Below are positions 16,592 through 25,073 of a DNA stretch of 64,000 bases, in pieces. The translations under genes were made by a program, and so were the position numbers. Source of the stretch: Sporocytophaga myxococcoides DSM 11118 (GTDB lineage: Bacteria > Bacteroidota > Bacteroidia > Cytophagales > Cytophagaceae); the NCBI RefSeq assembly GCF_000426725.1, contig NZ_AUFX01000011.1:186001-250000 (forward strand). Direction: 5' to 3'. Under the pieces are notes generated by a model. It made no database searches. It was not told the origin of the DNA and was given only the letters and a program-made list of their open reading frames with translations. Within the stretch, counting starts at the first letter, position 1. Each line of letters opens with the position of its first letter.

Positions 16592-19117
16592 TTATTCTTT
16601 AATTATTTTATTGATTTTATCTCCTGTTTTTACAATATATATTCCGGCTGGCCATAAAGAGCCATCAATTGAAAGTATTTCTTCATCCTGTATAACCTGT
16701 TTTAGTACAAGGTTCCCCATCATATCATAAACAGTAACTTCCTCATCATTGGTCAAGTCTTTCAGAATAAACCTCTCCTGAAAAGGGTTGGGGCTAACAT
16801 TATTCGTTCTTTCATTTATAACCGGGAAAATAGATGTAGTAGGATTCACATCATCTTTTACAAGATAACCTATAACTCTAGTCATACCAGGCTCTACAAT
16901 AAACGATTCTTCGTTTTCTAGATGGTACCCAAAACGTTGTGTCTTTACTTTGAATTTTCCGGCAGGAAGGTTTGCAAATATAAACCCTCCACCACTATTT
17001 GTTTTAGCCCAATCTACAATTAGACCATTTTCATCTACTGCATAAAGTATAAGGTTAAGACATGCATAATGTTTGGTATCAGGAGCAAAAAAAGGATTAT
17101 CACCTATTGAAGAGCCCATCCAATCTGTGCCAGCATCACTGGATGTAGTGTCTTTATAGAAGATAGAACCCATAACAACATCATTTGTATTATTACTTTG
17201 CATTCTTTTTATCAAAGAAATATTAGCCTCTGTAATGTCACCCGTTAAAATAAGTTTATTGGCTAACTTTAAATCCAACTTATTTAAAAAGTATGTTGGG
17301 AAATAATCCTCCTGAAGGGTTGTAATCACATACTTATTGTTTACTAAATACCCCGTGTCACGAGGTATTGCATAAAGTATATATTCACCTTTTTTTAATC
17401 CTTTAATACTATATGTTCCATCATTATTTGTTTTTTGAATAGAAGTTTTTCCATTCTTTATATTGATAGCAGCAACATAGGCTAAAGTGAAGTCGGGAGA
17501 TTCAGAAGAAATTTTTCCTGATATACTATGATCATCAGAAAACACCATTGCGTTTTTATAATACTCATTCAAACAAGAACTTTCAATTTTAACACCAAGA
17601 CGGCGCTCAATACCTTCGGAAGATTCTTTTAAAAAAGGTAAGGTATCATTGATAAAAGAAATGCTTTCACTAAAGATATTATTAAACCTGTCAGTTTTAT
17701 AGCCTAATGTATTAGTAAATTCAGCTGCTACATTACAAAAACACCAAACATCTTTTTTAAAAAGATTATCATTATGTTCAAGGTTTATTTCTCCTGCCAT
17801 CACCTCTCCTCCGAATATATTCCGGAACATGGCTACATTCCTTGTTATATTCTCAGAATCATTTAAAAAAATGACATCACCCGAAACAGTGTTATTTTCA
17901 AACAATGCTGCTCTTGTGCTCACCCATTGATAATCTCCCGGTCGTATCTTAAGTCTTCCTCTTTTTATTGAAAAATAATTATTCCTGATCTCAATACCAG
18001 CAAGATCATTTTGAATAATAATATCGCCTGACTTATTAACAAAAGCATTGTCCGAAACTACAATTTTACCTTCTGTAGTGTAACTGGATATGGTGAAACT
18101 CCCCTGAACTTTATTACAACTTAAATCAAGTCCGCTAAGATAATTTAAATAGCAATTCTGGAGAATATTGCCCTCGACTCGCATCTTGGAAAGTACCGTA
18201 TCTATTTGTAATGGACCTGAAAACTTATTGCCCTGTATGATTATAGGGCCGTCTATAATGCGAGAAGTTAATGAGTTTATCTTGTTATTCTCAATTTTAA
18301 TTTCTGGAAGATTATTATCATTATAGACAAAATCATCTTCTTTATTGATCGCTAAGCTCAGGATTGTATTATCTCTAATTTCAGCAATGCCCTGCACTTT
18401 AAGAGTCAGGTATTGAATTTTACAGTTCTTTATAATTGCTTTTGTTTGATTATCCTTTAACTGAATATTAAATATGGTATTGAAGCTACAGAATGAGAAA
18501 TCAGCAGAGGCATTTTTGTAAAGGTCAATAGAGCTTCCTACATTTCCATTATAATTTGGATAAGCAATAAATCTAACAGAATCAGTTTGGGTTCCTTCAA
18601 AAGAAATTTTGTATCTGTTTTCCGTGTAAAAGAAAGTACCCTTCATAAAACAAATCTTCACTCCTGCTCCTACTTTAATATCCTTGGCAATTCTGCACTT
18701 ACTCTCAACAAGGTAAAACCCTGTAGTATCCATCAGGTTTTCATCAATATAACCTTTCAGAATTTTCAATCCATTGACTGGCCTTAAGACAGGCTCATCA
18801 TTGTATTTAAAGTCTATCGGACGAATTAATCCATCTGCAGAACTATATGCACTGCCAGAAGCACGAACAGAGTCAACAACGATAGAGCTATATCCTTGTT
18901 TCGTTGCTATCAATTTATAATCTGTATAAGTATCTGCATATCTTATGGTAAAATAGCCATAACCATTCGTTGATGTGGTATCTACCAAAGTTCCATCATA
19001 TCTCCATACTTCTATGTGAATACCACTATGATTGTTCTTTCCTAGTAAATATACAGATCCACTATAACCTGCCAATGCATTTACAATGAATAATAAAATC
19101 AATATAATTTTTTTCAT
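16592..19117 (-). CDS. Secreted beta-helix protein, T9SS type A cargo
   Basis: I use the ATG at 19117, which directly starts a signal peptide (MKKIILILLFIVNALAG); an upstream in-frame ATG at 19165 adds an unlikely leader. The protein has 841 residues. Residues about 20-95 form a carboxypeptidase-regulatory-like Ig module. Residues about 110-500 show repeated short beta segments with N-rich turns (IEIRNNYFSI, IIIQGNKFSG), fitting a right-handed parallel beta-helix. Two further CarboxypepD_reg-like modules follow, and the end (VSPNPFQERFIL ... AGIYIVKTGDKINKIIKE) is a T9SS sorting domain. It lies 85 bases downstream of the sigma/anti-sigma/barrel operon in the same direction and is probably its output. 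Confidence 0.82.
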   Translation of the reverse strand: MKKIILILLFIVNALAGYSGSVYLLGKNNHSGIHIEVWRYDGTLVDTTSTNGYGYFTIRYADTYTDYKLIATKQGYSSIVVDSVRASGSAYSSADGLIRPIDFKYNDEPVLRPVNGLKILKGYIDENLMDTTGFYLVESKCRIAKDIKVGAGVKICFMKGTFFYTENRYKISFEGTQTDSVRFIAYPNYNGNVGSSIDLYKNASADFSFCSFNTIFNIQLKDNQTKAIIKNCKIQYLTLKVQGIAEIRDNTILSLAINKEDDFVYNDNNLPEIKIENNKINSLTSRIIDGPIIIQGNKFSGPLQIDTVLSKMRVEGNILQNCYLNYLSGLDLSCNKVQGSFTISSYTTEGKIVVSDNAFVNKSGDIIIQNDLAGIEIRNNYFSIKRGRLKIRPGDYQWVSTRAALFENNTVSGDVIFLNDSENITRNVAMFRNIFGGEVMAGEINLEHNDNLFKKDVWCFCNVAAEFTNTLGYKTDRFNNIFSESISFINDTLPFLKESSEGIERRLGVKIESSCLNEYYKNAMVFSDDHSISGKISSESPDFTLAYVAAINIKNGKTSIQKTNNDGTYSIKGLKKGEYILYAIPRDTGYLVNNKYVITTLQEDYFPTYFLNKLDLKLANKLILTGDITEANISLIKRMQSNNTNDVVMGSIFYKDTTSSDAGTDWMGSSIGDNPFFAPDTKHYACLNLILYAVDENGLIVDWAKTNSGGGFIFANLPAGKFKVKTQRFGYHLENEESFIVEPGMTRVIGYLVKDDVNPTTSIFPVINERTNNVSPNPFQERFILKDLTNDEEVTVYDMMGNLVLKQVIQDEEILSIDGSLWPAGIYIVKTGDKINKIIKE

Positions 19118-19202
19118 GATTTTCTTTTTATAAGTTTTAAAAAGTGAAACTGAAAACGTTTTCATTAATAAGGCGTGGGATGTATAATAACGTTCTATAG
19201 TT

Positions 19203-20036
19203 TTAGAAAAAATAATTTAATAAAAGTGAAACCTGATGTTGCGTAACCGAAAGATCTTTATCTGAGATTTTATATTGGTAATGGTTCTGTAACATATAAC
19301 GAGCAGAAACTGCAAAGGCATTGGTTAATTTAAATCCAAATTCTGTGCCTGTTCCAAGCCTGATCTGTCTTTCGTGAATTTCTTTTCCATCTCCTTCTTT
19401 ACTTACAGATAAAAAGATGGGAGCTAGTTGAACTAGAAGACCACAGTAAAAGCGATTTTTAGAATATATATATCCAAAAGAAATAGGTATGCTTATCGAT
19501 TTTACTTGTTTATTATAAGCTACATGATCGATGGAAACTAAAGTATCTGTCCTTGTTCGTGAGATCTCATCAACAATAGGAATCTCAGTTGAAACACCAT
19601 CTACAGTATGGATATAACTACCAATAGTATCATATTCTATAAAGTTTATTTCTTTTGTATATCTGTTACTTTCAGTGCTGTGAACTTTTGTTTTTCCAAG
19701 CAGATAGTTAATGCCAAGTTCTGCAAAGAATACTTTAGACAACCATATACTGCCTCCTATTGAAGCAAATCTTGAATTACTATTTTCAACATTCTTATCT
19801 TTATATGAATCCCGGGAATACCCAGTTCCGCAATAAATTTTATTTAACCGTATTCTGTTTAATTGCTTATCTGATGAGCTATAATATTCATGTCTGATCA
19901 CAACCGGATCTTTAACTTCAATTATTGTATCATAAACAACAACAGTATCTCTCTGTGCATAAAGAGAAGGTATGACCAGGACACAAGCTAATAAACTAAA
20001 AAAAATGAGCCTTAAAACTTTTAATGCCTTTTCCAA
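19203..20036 (-). CDS. Outer-membrane beta-barrel protein
   Basis: The 277-residue protein has a signal peptide ending near PSLYAQ and a C-terminus rich in alternating hydrophobic strands that ends in F (LLLNYFF), as barrel proteins do. The start is a TTG at 20036 inside the end of the anti-sigma gene (16-base overlap). It is preceded by AAGGAAGG, an unusually good Shine-Dalgarno sequence for this phylum, which points to translational coupling. No in-frame ATG exists before the signal peptide. The N-terminal YDTIIEVKDPVV segment resembles the end of the anti-sigma protein. It likely senses or carries envelope signals for the sigma pair; the family is not identified. Confidence 0.8.
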   Translation of the reverse strand: MEKALKVLRLIFFSLLACVLVIPSLYAQRDTVVVYDTIIEVKDPVVIRHEYYSSSDKQLNRIRLNKIYCGTGYSRDSYKDKNVENSNSRFASIGGSIWLSKVFFAELGINYLLGKTKVHSTESNRYTKEINFIEYDTIGSYIHTVDGVSTEIPIVDEISRTRTDTLVSIDHVAYNKQVKSISIPISFGYIYSKNRFYCGLLVQLAPIFLSVSKEGDGKEIHERQIRLGTGTEFGFKLTNAFAVSARYMLQNHYQYKISDKDLSVTQHQVSLLLNYFF

Positions 20037-20617
20037 AACCTTCCTTTCGTTTTAATAGTGTCCACTTTATGAATAGTATCCTGTTTTACAATCAAAACTT
20101 TCTGCACCTTTACAAATGGGGACTTGGGAGATTCTTCAGGAATATTTTCTGAAGCATTTAAAGCAGATTCTGAAATTTTCTCTTCAGATACTGTTATGCG
20201 TCTCTCCTCCTGTGTTTTGCGGAGCGAAGGACTTAAAGCTTTATTCTGTATTTGTTCAGATGAAACAGAAGTACTATTGGATACCTTAACGTCTCTTTCC
20301 TCTTCTTGAAAATCATTAATTGATTGTCCTTTGATGGATAATGGTTTTTTATTCTGAATATGCTGAATGATCTCAGCCTTTGCGACAGATTTATTCTTTA
20401 TAAAGTTGGAATAAAAGTAATGTCCTGCAATAACTGAACTCAGAAATAAAGTTGTTACAATAGAAACAGCATAATAAATATTAAAATGTGTCCATCTAAA
20501 ATGTAGAAAGTTTTGTTTCTGAATGCGGCTTTCCATAGCCTCCCACTCACCGCCGTCTTTTCTGACTGTATAATCATCAAAGACTGCTTTATACATGTCT
20601 TTAATTGGATCGCGCAT
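20021..20617 (-). CDS. Probable anti-sigma factor, single-pass membrane protein
   Basis: The 198-residue protein has a cytoplasmic N-terminus of about 48 residues (DPIKDMYKAVFDDYTV ... WEAMESRI) typical of anti-sigma zinc-free ASD helices in Bacteroidota. One membrane helix follows (about 48-70, IYYAVSIVTTLFLSSVIAGH), then a polar periplasmic tail. It overlaps the sigma gene by 17 bases and the barrel gene by 16, so the three are co-translated. It should hold the sigma factor at the inner membrane until an envelope signal arrives. The assignment rests mainly on position and topology. Confidence 0.78.
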   Translation of the reverse strand: MRDPIKDMYKAVFDDYTVRKDGGEWEAMESRIQKQNFLHFRWTHFNIYYAVSIVTTLFLSSVIAGHYFYSNFIKNKSVAKAEIIQHIQNKKPLSIKGQSINDFQEEERDVKVSNSTSVSSEQIQNKALSPSLRKTQEERRITVSEEKISESALNASENIPEESPKSPFVKVQKVLIVKQDTIHKVDTIKTKGRFWKRH

Positions 20618-21176
20618 AGTCCTGAGTAGATTTTAGATAATTCAACAAATATTCTTTTAATAATTTCTTGGCACGGTTAAGTCTTGTTCTTGAAGTAATC
20701 TCATCTATTTCAAGCAATGAAGAAATCTCCTTATGACTGAGCTCATCGACGTAGAACATGCTGAATACAGTGGAAAGAATCTCTGGCAGACTGTGTAGTG
20801 CCTTTAACATATATACTTCATAACCGGGCATATCAAGTAGCTTAAGATATTCGGCTTCGTCAAAAGAATCTTCAGCCAAATCCATATCTTCTTTGATATC
20901 TTCCAGTTTGTACTTCTTATTTTTTCTTATGAAATCAATAGCTGAATGTATCATGACCCGCTTGAGCCATCCTACAAAAGAACCATCGCCTTTGTATTGA
21001 TCCAGGCATTTAAAAATTTCAATAAACCCATCCTGTAAAACATCGCTGACATCATCAGGATTTTTTAAATACCGTACACATACCCCCCTTAACAAAGGTG
21101 CATATCTGGTATATAATAACCGCTGCGCAAAAATGGAACGCTCTTTACAAGCCCTAATAAGTTCTTTTTCGTCCAT
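20601..21176 (-). CDS. ECF-type RNA polymerase sigma factor
   Basis: The 191-residue protein has the two sigma-70 regions of ECF factors. Region 2 spans about 10-95, with RLLYTRYAPLLRGVCVRYL, DVLQDGFIEIFKCLDQYKG and GWLKRVMIHSAIDFIRK. Region 4 spans about 125-180, with LPEILSTVFSMFYVDELSHK and the helix-turn-helix EISSLLEIDEITSRTRLNRA. It is the first gene of the operon with the anti-sigma factor, the barrel protein and probably the T9SS beta-helix cargo. It likely activates its own operon. Confidence 0.93.
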   Translation of the reverse strand: MDEKELIRACKERSIFAQRLLYTRYAPLLRGVCVRYLKNPDDVSDVLQDGFIEIFKCLDQYKGDGSFVGWLKRVMIHSAIDFIRKNKKYKLEDIKEDMDLAEDSFDEAEYLKLLDMPGYEVYMLKALHSLPEILSTVFSMFYVDELSHKEISSLLEIDEITSRTRLNRAKKLLKEYLLNYLKSTQDYARSN

Positions 21177-21580
21177 ATCCTCAATGAAGGCGTATGACTT
21201 TTAAAAATGTTCTATAAAAATGGTGAAAAAATTTTAGATGGCGAGATTACCCTCTCTCTATTTACGATATAGCCCTGATAAACAACAAAATAAAAAAAAC
21301 AATTAATATAAAAATAATCCAGAAGTTGTAAAATATTACCTAATGTCACGATATGAGGAAAAATTAGAATACTGCATATTAGAAGCTAGTCAAATACAAG
21401 ACAAAAAGACCTTCCAGGTCACTCATAAAATTAAGGAATAATGTTTTAAAGAAAAGGATTTTGAAAAGCCAATTTTCTTTTGATTAGCAATCAAATTTTC
21501 TAATCATCAAATAATCTCCTATAAAAAGCAAAAAGCCAGACTTAAATCTGGCTTTGTTGCTAAAACACACTATTTACTTA
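21177..21580. other. Intergenic region upstream of the sigma operon, 400 bp
   Basis: It should contain the sigma-operon promoter, although I could not identify a convincing ECF consensus. Its far end carries the terminator of the gene ending at 21581. No gene is supported. Confidence 0.5.
21532..21555 (-). terminator. Intrinsic terminator of the T9SS cargo gene
   Basis: AAAGCCAGA and TCTGGCTTT form a 9-bp stem with a 6-base loop; on the minus strand it is followed by a T-rich tract. It is 26 bases past the stop at 21581. Confidence 0.82.
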
Positions 21581-22960
21581 TTATTCAATAACCAGTTTGT
21601 CACTGATGACTGTCTCATTGTTAATGATCTTCACTAAATAAATTCCCGAAGACAAATGGGAAAGATCTATATTGTTCTGAAAAGCATCTGTTTCGAATAC
21701 AACTATACCTGAAGGATTTATTACCTCCATATGACAGTCCGATTTCAGATTTCTTATATTAAAGAGACCTTTATTGGGGTTAGGATATAAGTAAACCTCA
21801 TCTTTTTGCTTTTCCTCAATACTCGTCACCGGATCAAGCTCAATGTAATCGGAATAAACTATTGCCTGGAACTCTTTGTAAGGATCAGAATCCTTATTTC
21901 TCCAGCTTCTTATTTCATCTGCAAGATTATTATTCTCATCATAGATCAATTCATAATCCGTTTCAAAATAGTCAACAACTTCTCCTGTCCCATCTTTAAT
22001 AACATTCAGACTATGCAACAGCTTTCTGTCGTTGTTTAAATCATATTCTGATTTTTCACTTGACAGCAACTGATCACCGTCAAATGTATTCACAACAGTT
22101 GTTTCCTTCAGGCCAACCTTATCCCATGAGGATATTAAAAGCCATCCTAAACCGGAAGCCTTCATAACTTCCCTGAAATTTCCATCCTTGGATTTCGAGA
22201 TCTGCAATGTCTCCTTTAAGCTTCCATCTGTGTCAAATACTTTCCTTGTTTCTATCCAAAGGTCCTGAAAATCCCTATAAGAACTTGAGTCCCTTACCAC
22301 CCAAGCATTATTTTTGAAATCTTCAGTAACCTTTTGGGTATGAATATCATTCTCAAAATCCAGCCATCCATTATAAGTGATCCTTGATGAATATGTCCAG
22401 TTTTTTGAAACAGGATCTATAAAAGAATAAGTTTGACTTAATATCCTTCTTTGAGCATCGTACTTAATAAGGTATTTAGTTATATCATTCCATTGCTTGG
22501 TATCACTCTCATACATCCTCATTTTGACTTCTTCTTCATCAGATTGGGGGAAAGACCTTACTTCCTCAGTTGCAGAATTTAAAACCCATCCGTTTTGATA
22601 TAGGAACATAGAGCTTCCGCAATTTCCTCCTTGTTCATTATAACAATTAACTTCCTTTGAACTTGGTTGCCATTTTCCGTTTGCCGGATCCCAGATATAA
22701 TAATAAGATTCAAGAAGTTTCCTGTCATCTCTGTAAACAAGAGAGTCTTTGGAAATGAATACACCTAAAGCATTTTTACTTGTCTTTGTAATCTGATCCC
22801 CAGCCTTGTTGTAGGCATAAAGATAAGTGCCTGATAAAGACCACGATTCTTCAACCTTATAATAAACCTCTTCTTTCAATGGCTTGAATATCTTTTGCTG
22901 AGCATTCCCAGACAAAGTAAATAAGCACCATAAAGCCACAACTTTAAAAATCAATTTCAT
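21581..22960 (-). CDS. Secreted protein with T9SS type A sorting domain
   Basis: The ATG at 22960 starts a signal peptide ending near SGNAQQK; a start at 23017 would add a 19-residue leader before it. The 459-residue protein is tryptophan- and tyrosine-rich with regularly spaced segments such as DRKLLESYYYIWDP and WNDITKYLIKYDAQRR, consistent with YD/RHS-like beta repeats of the DUF type that wrap a beta solenoid. The last 75 residues (YLYPNPNKGLFNI ... LSSGIYLVKI ... SDKLVIE) are a type A T9SS sorting domain. It is a surface or released protein of unknown role, transcribed alone. Confidence 0.85.
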   Translation of the reverse strand: MKLIFKVVALWCLFTLSGNAQQKIFKPLKEEVYYKVEESWSLSGTYLYAYNKAGDQITKTSKNALGVFISKDSLVYRDDRKLLESYYYIWDPANGKWQPSSKEVNCYNEQGGNCGSSMFLYQNGWVLNSATEEVRSFPQSDEEEVKMRMYESDTKQWNDITKYLIKYDAQRRILSQTYSFIDPVSKNWTYSSRITYNGWLDFENDIHTQKVTEDFKNNAWVVRDSSSYRDFQDLWIETRKVFDTDGSLKETLQISKSKDGNFREVMKASGLGWLLISSWDKVGLKETTVVNTFDGDQLLSSEKSEYDLNNDRKLLHSLNVIKDGTGEVVDYFETDYELIYDENNNLADEIRSWRNKDSDPYKEFQAIVYSDYIELDPVTSIEEKQKDEVYLYPNPNKGLFNIRNLKSDCHMEVINPSGIVVFETDAFQNNIDLSHLSSGIYLVKIINNETVISDKLVIE

Positions 22961-23094
22961 AGCATGTCGTTTTAAAATAAACCAATTATAACTCCCTCCA
23001 TTATAGAATTTCAGCAAAGTAAAATATTAAAAATCTATTAAAACCTGACCGAGGTCAGATTTTCAGGGGTTACAATCATTCTAAATATTTGTAG

Positions 23095-23691
23095 TTAAGC
23101 GCGTTTCAAAATAATCTTTTTACGGATGCGACTCAGGCTATCCTGATGTATTCCCAGATAAGAAGCAATATATTTAAGTGGTACTTGCTGCACTACTCTT
23201 GGTTGATTTTCATAAAGCTTAAGATATCTTTCTTCAGGACTAAGGTTTCTGAAATCTATTTCTCTTCTTAGGTTCCACTGAAGTAAAGTATCCAGCATAA
23301 CATTCTCAATATGGTTAAATACTTTTGTATTTTTTTTCAGAAATATAATATCATCTTTTTCCCAATACAGTGCTGTAACACCCGTTAATGCATCAAGTGC
23401 AACTGTTGAAGGAACTTCATTCTGAACATATACAAAAGTAGAAACGAAATCATTCCAGGAGATAAAATCCATTGTTGTTTCATGCGCTTCATGAGCCACA
23501 TATAATCTGACTGTACCGTTGATCAAAAAGTAAAGTCTTTTAACAGGCACACCCTGCTTCATAAAAGTTGTACCTTTTTCTATAGAAACTGTTCGCGTAC
23601 GTTCTGAAACAGTTTTAAAATCTTCTTTACTTATAGAAATACCTTTTTCTTCCAAAGAATGGAGAAACAATTTTAACATATCCTGGGACAT
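23095..23691 (-). CDS. Crp/Fnr family transcriptional regulator
   Basis: With the ATG at 23691 the protein has 198 residues, the normal size for the Bacteroidota group; an upstream start at 23754 is unlikely. Residues about 25-115 form the cyclic-nucleotide-binding-like barrel (KGTTFMKQGVPVKRLYFLIN, TMDFISWNDFVSTFVYVQ). The C-terminal helix-turn-helix is VPLKYIASYLGIHQDSLSRI near residue 175. No cysteine cluster of Fnr type is present. This group often responds to unknown effectors. The YCII gene upstream in the same direction (140-base gap) may be a partner or target. Confidence 0.9.
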   Translation of the reverse strand: MSQDMLKLFLHSLEEKGISISKEDFKTVSERTRTVSIEKGTTFMKQGVPVKRLYFLINGTVRLYVAHEAHETTMDFISWNDFVSTFVYVQNEVPSTVALDALTGVTALYWEKDDIIFLKKNTKVFNHIENVMLDTLLQWNLRREIDFRNLSPEERYLKLYENQPRVVQQVPLKYIASYLGIHQDSLSRIRKKIILKRA

Positions 23692-23831
23692 AAGGAAATA
23701 TAGAAAACCGGTATATATCCTTATAAGAAAAGATAGGTAACCTACATTCAGCAAAATAATACCCAGTTCTATATAGGGCGGTAAGCCTCAAATAACAGAT
23801 TATTAAAGCCCCTCTTTTATTGTAAATGAAA

Positions 23832-24173
23832 TTACTGCTGCTTAAACTCTCTTACTTCCGCATAACCATCAAACTCATATATAGGACAAGTTTGAGCAAT
23901 AGCAGTTGCTTCATTCAGGTCTTCAGCTTTTAATAATAAAAAACCTCCTACAATCTCTGTCCCGACTTCGTGCAAACCTTTCGTCACCTTGGCATCGTTG
24001 CCTTTTATTAAATTACCCTTTAGCGTAAGACTGCTTCCTCCAACAAGTTTACCTTCCTGCTGGTATTTCGTAAGCCAGTTTTTCCAGTTGAGTTGGTGTG
24101 TTTTAATTTCATTTTCCTGATGCGCATCTCTTCGGCCATCAGGTTCTCTTAAAAGCACAATAAAATTTTTCAT
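23832..24173 (-). CDS. YCII-related domain protein
   Basis: The ATG at 24173 gives 113 residues beginning MKNFIVLLREPDGR; a start six codons earlier is less typical. The ferredoxin-like alpha/beta fold of the YCII family is indicated by a first strand MKNFIVLLREP, a central GGSSLTLKG, a GGFLLLKAEDLNEAT segment and the closing YEFDGYAEVREF. Members are small cytoplasmic proteins of uncertain enzymatic role. It is followed by the Crp/Fnr regulator gene. Confidence 0.87.
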   Translation of the reverse strand: MKNFIVLLREPDGRRDAHQENEIKTHQLNWKNWLTKYQQEGKLVGGSSLTLKGNLIKGNDAKVTKGLHEVGTEIVGGFLLLKAEDLNEATAIAQTCPIYEFDGYAEVREFKQQ

Positions 24174-24356
24174 AGGAAGATTAAATAACATTGAATAATT
24201 GAGACCAATTTAAAGATGTTTTGTAAAACTATTTTAGTAAAAAATCATTTTCTGCTTATTTTTTTTATTGAGCATAAGATTGCAGATCATTAGCAAAACC
24301 TTGTATTCCCTGTACTGATTTTTTATTTTTGATCTATAATCATTTATCTAAATCTC

Positions 24357-25034
24357 ATGGAATTTGTATCCCACGCTGATTACAATATCATATTTGAAAA
24401 CAAAGAAGTACAAGGAACACCAGTTGAACTTGTGGAAATAGGCTACCTGAATGCCCCTAGCGGCGAAATCATCGTTTGTGATCCCCTCGTATTTCATGAT
24501 ATAGTGCCTTTAAGCAGAAAAATAAATCCTGGTACTTATCCTGTTAAGATCTATGTCGCGAAAACAGAAGACGCTGGAGATCGTTATGCAGTAGCTAAAC
24601 TGGAACTAAGTAACAAAAGAGCAGAAAAATGGGTGCTCGCTTTGAGAAACGATGACGATGTTAGTGAATTAAAGGAAAAGGGTGACTTCTTTGGTTTTCC
24701 CGTCGATGCTGGCCTTGGTGGTTTTATGGATTATAATGCTGCTCTTCAGTATGATAAGTTTATAGAAGCCTTTGTCCAAAAAAATCCAGAAGGTAATATC
24801 TATGACGATTTCTTTGCAGCTGAATTCAAGAAGAATTCTGTTGACCAAAATGATCCGCAAGACTATGGAGACTGGATAAATTTCCAACTACCTGATTCGG
24901 ATCTGAACATTACAATGTTCCAGTCTGGCTATGGAGATGGCGTATATCCTGCATATTGGGGAATAGACAAAGATGGACAAGTCACTTCTCTCGTCATTGA
25001 CTTCCTGGTTTTATTATTGCCAGATGAACAATAA
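24357..25034 (+). CDS. DUF4241 domain protein
   Basis: The 225-residue soluble protein has no signal peptide. It shows the DUF4241 pattern: an early CDPLVF, PGTYPVKIYVAKTEDAGDRY near residue 60, a GFPVDAGLGGFMD segment near 118, and the closing FQSGYGDGVYPAYWGIDKDG. The family is widespread and of unknown function, with some members in toxin-immunity-like contexts; no toxin is adjacent here. The next gene, an antiporter, starts 40 bases later in the same direction. Confidence 0.85.
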   Translation: MEFVSHADYNIIFENKEVQGTPVELVEIGYLNAPSGEIIVCDPLVFHDIVPLSRKINPGTYPVKIYVAKTEDAGDRYAVAKLELSNKRAEKWVLALRNDDDVSELKEKGDFFGFPVDAGLGGFMDYNAALQYDKFIEAFVQKNPEGNIYDDFFAAEFKKNSVDQNDPQDYGDWINFQLPDSDLNITMFQSGYGDGVYPAYWGIDKDGQVTSLVIDFLVLLLPDEQ

Positions 25035-25073
25035 AAAAAATAAATTCCAGAGTAATAAAAGAATCAAATAAAA

